51,560 nt of DNA from Trueperaceae bacterium (GTDB lineage: Bacteria; Deinococcota; Deinococci; Deinococcales; Trueperaceae): the NCBI GenBank assembly GCA_011389865.1, contig JAABTL010000020.1, forward strand, positions 1 through 51,560. Direction: 5' to 3'. The notes below the pieces were generated by a model. The model saw nothing but the letters and a program-made list of their open reading frames with translations. It made no database searches and had not been told where the DNA came from. The first letter of the stretch is position 1; every line of letters begins with the position of its first letter. This document shows, one piece after another, positions 17,179 to 25,400 of the stretch. A program made the position numbers and the translations under genes.

Positions 17179-17892
17179 ATGCACACGCTGCGGGACAAGG
17201 TGATCGTCATCACCGGCGCTGGGGGCGCGATCGCCGGCGCCGTGGCAGAGGCCTTCCGGGAGGCCGGCGCGCGGCCGGCCCTGATCGACCGCGAGCTGGT
17301 CCGCATCCAGGGCCGCGCCGCGTCGTACCGGACGGCCGCGGTGGAGAGCGATCTCGCCACGCAGGCGGAGGCCGAGCGGGCGATCGCCGAGGTGATCGCC
17401 CACCACGGACACCTCCACGGCCTGGTGCACCTGGTCGGCGACCGCGCCGGCGGTCCGGTGGGCGCGATCGACGAGGCCACCTTCGACCAGCTGTTCGACA
17501 GCAACGTCCGCACCCTCTTCCTGACCAGCAAGGCGGTGCTGCCGCACCTCGCGGCGCAGGGCGAGGGCTTCATCGGTGGCATCGCCAGCAAGGGCGCCTG
17601 GGTCGGCGGCGTGGCCGGCGGCGCCGAGGGCGCCGCCGTGTTCGCGGCGGCGAAGAGCGCCGCGGCCGCCTACCTGTTCGCGCTCGACGAGGAGCTGCGC
17701 GGCACCGGCGTCCAGGTCAGCATCTGCTTCCCGATGGGCGCGGTCGACACCGAGGCGAACCGGCGCGAGCTCGGCCGCGGGCAGGCGTCGCGCTTGATCG
17801 AACCCTCCGTCATCGGCGCCGCGTTCGTCGCCGCCGCGCGCTCCGGACAGGGCGGCCGCCTGCTCGAGATCCCGGTCCACCCGCCAGGCTGA
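17179..17892 (+). CDS. SDR-family protein with Phe in place of the catalytic Tyr
   Basis: 237 residues. The N-terminal cofactor loop reads VIVITGAGGAIAGA (residues 8-21), a spaced variant of TGxxxGxG. The catalytic YxxxK motif reads FAAAK, with Phe155 replacing Tyr and Lys159 kept; the preceding Ser region is GGIASKGAW. Loss of the phenol hydroxyl would normally abolish classical dehydrogenase chemistry, so the protein may be a sensor, a binding protein or use another proton donor. It is followed after 4 bases by an Rrf2-type regulator, and the two are almost certainly co-transcribed. The start is fixed by the TAGCGT box 6 bases upstream. Confidence 0.82.
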   Translation: MHTLRDKVIVITGAGGAIAGAVAEAFREAGARPALIDRELVRIQGRAASYRTAAVESDLATQAEAERAIAEVIAHHGHLHGLVHLVGDRAGGPVGAIDEATFDQLFDSNVRTLFLTSKAVLPHLAAQGEGFIGGIASKGAWVGGVAGGAEGAAVFAAAKSAAAAYLFALDEELRGTGVQVSICFPMGAVDTEANRRELGRGQASRLIEPSVIGAAFVAAARSGQGGRLLEIPVHPPG

Positions 17893-17896
17893 CGCC

Positions 17897-18325
17897 GTGG
17901 ACCCGGGCATCCGCACGCTGCTCAAACGCGAGGAGAGCTACGCCGTCCACGCGCTCCTGTACCTGCACGAACACCCGGGCGCGCCGGCGGCGCGGGTGGC
18001 GGCGGACCTGCAGACGCCGGCGGCCTTCACCGCCAAGGTGCTGCAGCGGCTCGTGAGCACCGGTCTCGTGGAGGCCAAGCAGGGTCGCTCGGGCGGTGTC
18101 CACCTGCGCGTGCCACTCGACCAGCTGACCCTGCTCGACGTGATCGAGGCGATGTCCGGCACGGTGATCATGGACACCTGCGAGACGAAGCCCGCCTGCC
18201 CCACCCAGCAGCGCACGGGACACTGCCGGCTCAACACCGCGTGGGTGGGCCTGACGCTGCAGGTCCGCAGCGCGCTCAGGGCCGTCTCCCTGGCCACACT
18301 CGTCGACCCACCCACGACCACCTGA
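17897..18325 (+). CDS. Rrf2 family transcriptional regulator with iron-sulfur-type cysteines
   Basis: 142 residues from GTG 17897. The N-terminal winged helix is typical of Rrf2 (LLKREESYAVHALLYLHEHPG, FTAKVLQRLVSTGLV, KQGRSGGVHL). Toward the C terminus lies DTCETKPACPTQQRTGHC, giving C-x5-C-x8-C, close to the spacing of cluster-binding Rrf2 proteins such as IscR and NsrR. It may sense redox state, iron or NO through a [2Fe-2S] or [4Fe-4S] cluster. It directly follows the atypical SDR gene and probably controls that pair and perhaps the MFS carrier downstream. The last 57 bp including the stop are duplicated just after the gene. Confidence 0.9.
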   Translation: MDPGIRTLLKREESYAVHALLYLHEHPGAPAARVAADLQTPAAFTAKVLQRLVSTGLVEAKQGRSGGVHLRVPLDQLTLLDVIEAMSGTVIMDTCETKPACPTQQRTGHCRLNTAWVGLTLQVRSALRAVSLATLVDPPTTT

Positions 18326-18393
18326 GGGCGAGCGCGGCGCGCTCAGGGCCGTCTCCCTGGCCACACTCGTCGACCCACCCACGGGCACCTGAG
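18270..18393. repeat. 57-bp near-exact duplication of the 3' end of the Rrf2 gene
   Basis: 18270-18326 (the last codons and stop of the Rrf2 gene) recur at 18337-18393 with only two mismatches, offset by 67 bp. The unit contains CAGGGCCGTCTCCCTG, able to form a small hairpin. The second copy is non-coding and ends 5 bp before the -10 box of the MFS gene. Confidence 0.9.
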
Positions 18394-18398
18394 CGGCG

Positions 18399-18404
18399 TA
18401 CGCT
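18399..18404 (+). promoter_or_regulatory. -10 box TACGCT for the MFS gene
   Basis: TACGCT lies 10 bases before the ATG at 18415. No Shine-Dalgarno sequence is seen between them. Confidence 0.45.
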
Positions 18405-18414
18405 GCACGGCGTC

Positions 18415-19638
18415 ATGACCGCCGCACCAGCGACACGCGCGAGCGTCCCGCTCTTCCTCACCTTCACCGCCGGGTACTTCCTCAGCTACTTCCTGCGCTC
18501 GGCCAACGCCGTCCTGGCGCCCGACCTGCAGCGCGACGTCGGCCTGGGTCCCGCCGACCTGGGCCTGATGACCGCGCTGTTCTTCGCCGCCTACGCCGCG
18601 GCGCAGCTGCCGGTCGGCCTGGCGCTCGACCGCTGGGGACCCCGCGGGGTGGCGGTGAGCCTGATGTCGCTCGGGGTCGCCGGCGCGCTGCTGTTCGCCG
18701 TCGGCACCTCCTTGCCGGCACTGGCCATCGGGCGCGTCCTGCTCGGCGTCGGGACCGGCAGCGTGCTGCTGGCGGGACTGAAGGCCTTCGCCCTGTGGTG
18801 GCCGCCGCACCGCTTCGCGACGATCTCCGGCGTCTACTTCGCCTCCGGCTCGCTCGGGGCGCTGCTCGCGTCGTCGCCGCTGGCGTGGGCGAACGCCGCG
18901 TTCGGTTGGCGCGCGACCTTCGTGGCGGCGGCGCTGGTGGTGGCCGCCGTCACCGCCCTCATCTGGCGGCGGACGCCGCCCGTGCCGGCGCGACCACGCC
19001 GGGACCCGCACTCGGCGTCGATCGAGCCCGCCACGCCGCTCACCGGCTCCACCTACCTCGCCCTCGCCGCCGTCATGTTCCTCGGCGCCGCCCACACCGG
19101 CCCCGTGCTCGCCTTCCAGACGCTCTGGGGCGGCCCTTACCTCTACGACGGCTTCGGTGTCGACGCGTCGACGGCGGGGCGCTTCCTGCTCACGCTCTCG
19201 CTCGGCGTCAGCCTGGGCTACGCCTCCTCCGGCGCGCTGGCCGACCGCATCGGGCTGCGACGGGTCACGCTGCTGACGGCGCTGGCCTTCGCGGCGGTGC
19301 AGCTGGCGCTGGCCGCGGTCGTCCCCGGCGTCACACCGCTGGCGTGGGTGTTGCCGCTCTACGCGCTGCTCGGCTTCACCGGTGGCTTCTGCGTGTTGGC
19401 GCTGTCGAACGCCCGCGCGCTGCTCGGCGTCGCGCGCTCCGGGCGCGCCACCGGCTTCGTCAACGGCGGCAGCATCGGCGGGGTCTTCGCCCTGCAGTGG
19501 GCCATCGGCCTGGTGGTCGAGGCCGTCGGGGGGCCCGACGGCTACCGGCTGGCGCTGCTGGGCACGGGTGCGATCACGCTCGCCGCCGCGCTCTTCCATG
19601 CCTGGGCGCGCGCCAGGGTGGCCGCGGCGAACGCCTAA
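18415..19638 (+). CDS. MFS transporter
   Basis: 407 residues with twelve predicted membrane segments. MFS motif A appears in both halves as GLALDRWGPRGVA and GALADRIGLRRVT, and the protein begins with a loose TFTAGYFLSYFLRSANAVL helix. It is a proton-coupled or facilitated carrier in the cytoplasmic membrane; the substrate cannot be told. The ATG at 18415 is chosen because of the TACGCT box and because residues upstream in the same frame come from the duplicated Rrf2 tail. Its stop overlaps the convergent STAS gene's stop by 4 bases. Confidence 0.9.
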   Translation: MTAAPATRASVPLFLTFTAGYFLSYFLRSANAVLAPDLQRDVGLGPADLGLMTALFFAAYAAAQLPVGLALDRWGPRGVAVSLMSLGVAGALLFAVGTSLPALAIGRVLLGVGTGSVLLAGLKAFALWWPPHRFATISGVYFASGSLGALLASSPLAWANAAFGWRATFVAAALVVAAVTALIWRRTPPVPARPRRDPHSASIEPATPLTGSTYLALAAVMFLGAAHTGPVLAFQTLWGGPYLYDGFGVDASTAGRFLLTLSLGVSLGYASSGALADRIGLRRVTLLTALAFAAVQLALAAVVPGVTPLAWVLPLYALLGFTGGFCVLALSNARALLGVARSGRATGFVNGGSIGGVFALQWAIGLVVEAVGGPDGYRLALLGTGAITLAAALFHAWARARVAAANA

Positions 19639-19979
19639 CGCAGGCCGGCGATGGCGGCGGCCGCCTCGTCGTGGAAGACGACGATGGTGGTCAGGCCCGC
19701 AAGCTCGAACACCTCGCGCACCTGCGGCTGCGCCGCCGCCACCGCGAGGTCGCCGCCGGCCGTGCGCGCCGCCTTGACGCCGGACAGGATCGCCCTGAGC
19801 CCTGCGCTGCTGACGTAGGTGACGCCGGCGAGGTCCACGACCACGCGCGGTTCACCGCCCGCAACGGTGGCCTGCAGCGCCTCGGCCAGACGCGGGGCCG
19901 TGACGGCGTCGACCGAGCCGGCGACCTCGACCACCGCGGCGCCGTCCCCGGAACGGGTCTCGAGCTCGAACGACCTCAT
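19635..19979 (-). CDS. Anti-sigma factor antagonist (STAS domain, RsbV/SpoIIAA-like)
   Basis: 114 residues, a single STAS domain: VVVDLAGVTYVSSAGLRAIL with Ser58 at the position phosphorylated in SpoIIAA. In known systems the unphosphorylated form binds the anti-sigma kinase and frees the sigma factor. It is the last gene of the signalling operon and its ATG overlaps the stop of the anti-sigma gene (19976-19979). No sigma factor gene follows; the next gene is convergent. Confidence 0.92.
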   Translation of the reverse strand: MRSFELETRSGDGAAVVEVAGSVDAVTAPRLAEALQATVAGGEPRVVVDLAGVTYVSSAGLRAILSGVKAARTAGGDLAVAAAQPQVREVFELAGLTTIVVFHDEAAAAIAGLR

Positions 19980-20452
19980 GCGGCTCCTCCTCGCGACGCG
20001 CCGCCGGGACCCGCGGCGCTCGGCTGTGCGCCGCGCACGCGCAGCGTCAGGATGTTCGGGCGGCCGCCGCCGGCGTCACCGGGGTGGTACGCCACGGCGT
20101 CGGTCAGCTCGCGGATCAGATGCCAGCCGAGCCCGCCGACGCGTCGCTGGTCCCAGTCGCTATCGAGGTCCGGCGGCGGAGCGTCGTCCGGGCCGAACGG
20201 CGTTCCGTGGTCCTGCAGCGTCACCAGCGCGACGTCGTCCTCGACGTCGGCGGTCAGGGTGAGGTCGCCCGGCTCGTTGCGGGTGGCGTAACCGTGCTCG
20301 ACGACGTTGACGATCGCCTCCTCGAGCACCAGCTTGAGTCGGTGCGCGTGGTCACGGTCGAGCCCGTAGCGCTCGGAGATCAGGTCGACGAACCCGAGGA
20401 ACACGGCCAACTGGGCCTTCGTCGCGGGCTTGGTCATGGTCATCGCCGGCAT
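19976..20452 (-). CDS. Anti-sigma regulatory serine kinase (RsbW/HATPase_c type)
   Basis: 158 residues. The GHKL ATP-binding boxes are clear: LKLVLEEAIVNVVEHGY (N box), LQDHGTPFGP (G1) and RVGGLGWHLIRELTD (G2). It should phosphorylate the STAS protein encoded next and bind a target, classically a sigma factor. The C-terminal 25 residues are Ala/Gly/Pro-rich. There are several ATGs near the start (20452, 20443); the first is used because GGGGTGA precedes it. It starts 4 bp after the receiver gene stop. Confidence 0.9.
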   Translation of the reverse strand: MPAMTMTKPATKAQLAVFLGFVDLISERYGLDRDHAHRLKLVLEEAIVNVVEHGYATRNEPGDLTLTADVEDDVALVTLQDHGTPFGPDDAPPPDLDSDWDQRRVGGLGWHLIRELTDAVAYHPGDAGGGRPNILTLRVRGAQPSAAGPGGASRGGAA

Positions 20453-20456
20453 GGAA

Positions 20457-20834
20457 TCACCCCAACCCGAGCAGGCGCTCGGCGGTCTCGAGTAGAGCGT
20501 CAGGATCGAAGGGCTTCGTGAGGTAGAGGTGGGCGCCGACGTCGGCGCCCCGCTGACGGTCGGCCTCCTGCCCCTTGGCGGTGAGCAGCACCAGCTGGAC
20601 GTGCGCCAGGTCGGGATCGGCGCGCACGGCCGCGCACACGTCGTAGCCGTTCATCCTGGGCATCATGACGTCGAGGAAGGCGACGTCGGGGCGCTCGAGG
20701 CGGATGCGCTCCAGTGCCGCCGCGCCGTCGGGCTCCATCAACAGCTCGACACCGTCGTCCTCCAGGGTCTCCAGGGTCTGTTGCAGCAGCGTTCGGATGT
20801 GCGGCTCGTCGTCCGCGATGAGCAGTTTCGGCAC
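20457..20834 (-). CDS. Single-domain response regulator (receiver only)
   Basis: 125 residues from GTG 20834, with GGGAGGGA 5 bases upstream. Receiver hallmarks: acidic pair in LLIADDEPHIR, phospho-acceptor Asp55 in FLDVMMPRMNGYD, Thr in LLTAKG and Lys in YLTKPFDPD. No output domain, so it acts by protein contact, perhaps as a relay from the hybrid kinase to the PP2C phosphatase or another target. It lies between the phosphatase gene (47 bp upstream) and the anti-sigma gene. Confidence 0.9.
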   Translation of the reverse strand: MPKLLIADDEPHIRTLLQQTLETLEDDGVELLMEPDGAAALERIRLERPDVAFLDVMMPRMNGYDVCAAVRADPDLAHVQLVLLTAKGQEADRQRGADVGAHLYLTKPFDPDALLETAERLLGLG

Positions 20835-20881
20835 CGCGTCCCTCCCTCGTGCCCTTCGGCGTCGCCGAGGAGCATACCCGG

Positions 20882-22435
20882 TCACCCCCCTCGGGGTGGG
20901 GTACGGAAGCGCGCCACGACCAGGGTGCAGTCGTCGTGGGTGGGCGCGCCCGCGACGAAGGCGTCGAGGGCCGACCGCACGGCGTCGAGCACCGCCTGGG
21001 CGTCGGCGTGCCGGTGGGCCGTCACGACCTCCAGCAGGCGGCCCTCGCCGAACTCGTTCCCTTCCGGGTCGCGCGCCTCGGTGACGCCGTCGGTGAAGGC
21101 GACCAGCAGGTCACCCGGCGCCAGCGCGACGGCGGCCTCGCCGAAGGCGGCGTCGGCGTCCCAGCCGACGAGGATGCCCGTGCGCGTCAGGCGCTCGACG
21201 CGGCCGTCGGCACGCAGCACGATCGGCGGGTTGTGGCCGGCGTTGACGTAACGCACCTCGCCGTCGGGCCGCAGCACGCCGTACCACAGCGTGACGAACA
21301 TGCCGTCCGAGGCGTCGAGGGCGGCCAGGCGGTTGGTGTCGGCGACGGTCTGCGCTGGCGAGCGACCGCCGGTCGCCGCGGCCCGCAGGAGACTGCGGGC
21401 GACGGCCATGAACAGCGCCGCGGGCATGCCCTTGTCGGCGACGTCCGCCACGACGACGCCCAGCGCGTCGCCCAGAGGCAGCAGGTCGTAGAAGTCGCCG
21501 GAGACCTCGCGGGCCGGCCGCCAGAAGCCTGCCACGCTCCAGTTCTCCGGCGCCGGCGTCTCGCGCGGCAGCAGGCGCGCCTGCACCTCGTAGGCCAGCC
21601 GCAACTCCTGCTCGAGTCGCTCCTGGGCCAAGGCGCGCTGGTGCAGCCGCGCGTTGTCGAGGAAGGCCGCCGCCTGGGTGGCCAGGGCCGTCAGCAGCTT
21701 GAGGTCGCCGGCGGTGAAGACGGCGTCGTCGCCCGCCCGTGTCAGCCACACGCCACCCAGGCAGGCCTCGCGCGCCATCATCGGGGCCCACAGCAGGTGT
21801 TCGCGGGCGCCGGGCCCGGCGGCGACGATGGCGGGAAGCTCGGGATCGGCCAGGCGCGCGCGTAGCCGAGCGGCGTCCCCGTCGACCGCGGACCGACCCT
21901 CGACGACGACCCTGGTGCGGGCGCCGGCCGCCTCGCCGGCCTCCTCGTCGGCGAGCCACACGCCGCCACCGTCGCCATCGATGACGCCGCGCGCCTCCGC
22001 CAGCACCCGACGCGGCACGGCGACCGGGTCGAGGGTGCCGGCCAGCGCGTCCCCGACGCGGTAGAGCAGGTGGATCTCGCGGTATCGCTCCAGCGTCTCG
22101 CCCGCCATGGCGCGCTGGGCTTGGGCGGCGGCCAGCGCGCGCTGCAGCGCGCCGTGGAGGGCCTCGACCGCCGCCTCCTCGGCGCCCGTCTGGGGGACCG
22201 GGTCGACCTCCAACAGGCCGACCTCGGCCGTGTCGACCGTGAGCGGCCACGTCCGGGCGACGTGCGGCTCGCGCCACGACTCGCCGATCTCCTCCGCGTG
22301 CAGCGCGCCGTCGGCCCGCCGCAGCCGCAGGCGGCCGCCGACGAGGATCCGCCCGAAGGGCGCGAGCAGCTCGCTGGCCGCACGCGCGGGCAGCAGCCGC
22401 CGCAGGCTCGCGCCCTCCGTCCCGATCGCGCTCAC
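20882..22435 (-). CDS. PP2C/SpoIIE-family serine phosphatase with GAF domain (RsbU/RsbP-like)
   Basis: 517 residues. An N-terminal segment of about 120 residues is followed by a GAF domain about 125-290 (LYRVGDALAGTLDPVAV...), a linker helix (EQELRLAYEVQARLLPRE) and a SpoIIE phosphatase domain to the end. Metal-binding residues are visible in VSGDFYDLLPL, VVVADVADKGMPAAL, VNAGHNPP, AFTDGVTEARD and THDDCTLVVAR. It should dephosphorylate the STAS protein and so switch on the pathway. It starts at GTG 22435, overlapping the kinase gene's stop by 4 bases, with no ribosome site of its own. Confidence 0.92.
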   Translation of the reverse strand: MSAIGTEGASLRRLLPARAASELLAPFGRILVGGRLRLRRADGALHAEEIGESWREPHVARTWPLTVDTAEVGLLEVDPVPQTGAEEAAVEALHGALQRALAAAQAQRAMAGETLERYREIHLLYRVGDALAGTLDPVAVPRRVLAEARGVIDGDGGGVWLADEEAGEAAGARTRVVVEGRSAVDGDAARLRARLADPELPAIVAAGPGAREHLLWAPMMAREACLGGVWLTRAGDDAVFTAGDLKLLTALATQAAAFLDNARLHQRALAQERLEQELRLAYEVQARLLPRETPAPENWSVAGFWRPAREVSGDFYDLLPLGDALGVVVADVADKGMPAALFMAVARSLLRAAATGGRSPAQTVADTNRLAALDASDGMFVTLWYGVLRPDGEVRYVNAGHNPPIVLRADGRVERLTRTGILVGWDADAAFGEAAVALAPGDLLVAFTDGVTEARDPEGNEFGEGRLLEVVTAHRHADAQAVLDAVRSALDAFVAGAPTHDDCTLVVARFRTPPRGG

Positions 22436-25400
22436 TGGAGGAGCACCAGCGGGACCCCGACGTCGCGCACGCGGTCGGCGAGGGCGCCCTCGTGGGCGAG
22501 CGGCGCGGGGGCCAGCAGCAGGTCCGGCCGGGCGCCGGGGGGCCGCCCGAGGGCCGCCACCGCCGCGTCGGCGTCGGCGAGCCGCTCGATCTGGTAGCCG
22601 GCCTCGTGCAGCGCCGCCATGACGCGCTCCGCGTGGCGGCGGTCGTCGTCGGTGGCCGCGTCGGGATCCACCACGGCGATGCGGGTGCCCGAGGCGGCGT
22701 CGCGCAGCAGGGCGTCGACCTCGCCCAGCAGCGCGCGGACGTCGACCGGCTTGGTGAAGTAGCGTTCGACGCCCAGGCGCACCCCGCGCTCCGGGTCGTC
22801 CACGACGCTGAGGATCATCAGCGGGATGCGCGCGGTCTCGGGATCGCTCTTGAGGACCGCGGCGACGTCGAAGCCGCTCAGTTCCGGCATCATCACGTCG
22901 AGCACCACCAGGTCGGGGCGCCGTCCGCGGACGGCGTCCACGGCGGCCCGGCCATCACCGGCCTCCACCACCGCGTGCCCCGCCTCCTCGAGTTCCTGCC
23001 GCAGCAGCGCGCGCACGCGCGCGTCGTCGTCGACCACCAGCACCGTCGCGCTCGCCTCGGCGCCGCCCTCGCCGGTGGTGCGCGTCCGCTCGACCAGCGC
23101 CGCGACGCGGCGGCGCAGGGCCGCCTCGGTCGCCCGGACCGTCGCACCCACCAGCTGGGCGGCGTCCTGCGGCGGCGCGGCCTCGGCGGCGATCGGCCGC
23201 GTCTCGGCGACCGGGTCGTCGACGGGGGCGTCGGCGCGCGTGTCGCGCGCGCCGCTCGCCTCGCGGGCAACCTGCCGGGGCGGCGCCAGGGGCACGACGA
23301 AGGCGAAGGTCGCGCCCTCGCCGTGGACGCTCTCGACCCAGATGCGGCCGCCGTGGTGCTCGACGATCTGCTTGCAGATGGGCAGGCCGAGACCCGTCCC
23401 CTGGGGCTTCTCGGTCAGCGTGTCGCCGACCTGGCGGAAGCGCTCGAACACCGTCGCGTGGTCCTCGGGCGCGATGCCGACGCCGGTGTCGCTCACCCGG
23501 ACGCTCACGGCCTCGCCCACCTCCGGGTCCTCGACGACGCGCGCGACGATGCCGACCTGCCCCTCGGTGGTGAACTTCACCGCGTTCGACACGAGGTTGA
23601 TGACCACCTGCGTCAGGCGGTCGCGGTCGCCGGTCACCCGCGGCAGGTCGTCCGCCAGGTCGAGGCTCAGGTCCACGCCCGGCTTCTGCTCGAACAGCCC
23701 GTGCGTCGCCTGCGCGGCACGCGTGACGACCTCGCCGAGGTCGATCGGCGCCATGCGCCAGTCCACGCGGCCGGCCTCGATCTTCGCGAGATCGAGCACG
23801 TCGTTGATCAGGTGGGTCAACCGCTGCGACTCGGAGTAGATGATGCCCGCGTTGCTGCGCACCTGGCTCACCGCCCGCCGCACCTTGCGATCCTCGCTGT
23901 CGGCGAGAGCGGGCGCCAGCACCTCGTCGAAGCGCCTCTCGATCAACCTGGCGAAGCCGAGGATCGATGTCAGCGGCGTCCTCAGCTCGTGCGAGACGTT
24001 GGCGAGGAACGAGCTCTTGGTGGCGTTGGCGGCCTCGGCCGCGTCCTTGGCCGCCCGCAGCTCCTCCTCGTAGCGCTTGCGGTCCGACACGTCGCGCACC
24101 AGGCCACGGAAGCCGACCGCGTGGCCCTTGGCGTCGTGCACCACGCCGATCGAGGCCTCGCCGTGGAACGCGCCGCCGTCGCGGCGGCGGAAACGGAACT
24201 CCCGGCGGCGCACGGGCTGGTCGGTCGCCATCACGGCCATGAAGGTCGCCATCACCTCGCGGACGTCGCGCGGGTCGACGAAGCGACGGTACGGCTGGCC
24301 GATCAGCTCGTCGAGCGAATCGGCCCCCAAGCCGGTGGCGAAGGCGGGGTTCGCCAGCCGCAGCACGCCGCCGGCGTCCGCCTCGAAGTAGGCGTCCTGG
24401 ATCGTCTCGAGGATCGTGCGGTACTTCTCCTCGCTGCGCCGCAGCTCGTCCTCGGCGGCGCGCCGCTCGACGAGCTCGGCCTGCACCTCCTGGTACAGGC
24501 GGGCCGAGTCGATCGCCACCGCGGCGCTGGCGACGAAGCGCCGCAGCACCGGCAGGTTGTCGCCCAGCGGCCGCCGGCTGTACGGGTTGTCGACCGCGAG
24601 GACGCCCACCGTGCGCCCGCGCGAGAGCATCGGCAGCACCGCCGGCGATCGCGAACGGAGCAACTTGTGGTCGGCGTACGGGGGCCGCACGCGCCAGGCC
24701 TCCGGGACGGCGACGTTGCCGTCGAAGACGATCTCGCTGGCATCGCGGTACACGGTCTCGAGCACCGGCACGCTGCCGTCGAGCGGCACCCGGTGGGAGG
24801 CACCCAGCGCCTGATCGAAGCCGATCCAGCTGGTGGTCTCGAGCGCGCCGCCGTCGTCGGTCGGCAGCCACACGACCGCCCGCTCGAAGCCCACGACCTC
24901 TTGGATCGCCTGCAGCACCAGGTCCATCCGCTCCTGCACCGAGGTCGGCTCCTGCATCGCCGTGGAGATGCGGCTGAGCTGCTCGCTCTCGCGGCGCCGC
25001 GCCTCGATCTCCTCGATCAGCCGCACCTGCTCGAGGGCGATGGCGCCGAGCTGGGCGAAGCGCGTGAGCAGCTCCTCCTCCTCGGGACGGAAGGTCCGCT
25101 CGTCGGCGCGGTCGCGCGCCAGCGCGATGACGCCCAAGGGCCCCGCGCCCGACACCAGGGGCGCCGCCATGGCCGAGCGAGCGAACGAGAGGTCGACGCC
25201 GCGCAGGCGCCCGCTCCAGCGCGCGTAGTCGTCGACGCGCAGGGGGCGCCCGTCGGACCACGCGCGGCCCGCCAGGCCCTCGCCGCGCCTGAAGACGAGC
25301 GCGGGGCGCACGGCGAACTGGCCCAGCGCGCCGTGCGGCTCGAGCGACGCACCACCCTGGCCGATCAGGTGGACGAAGCCGTGCTCGGCGTCCAGCGCCT

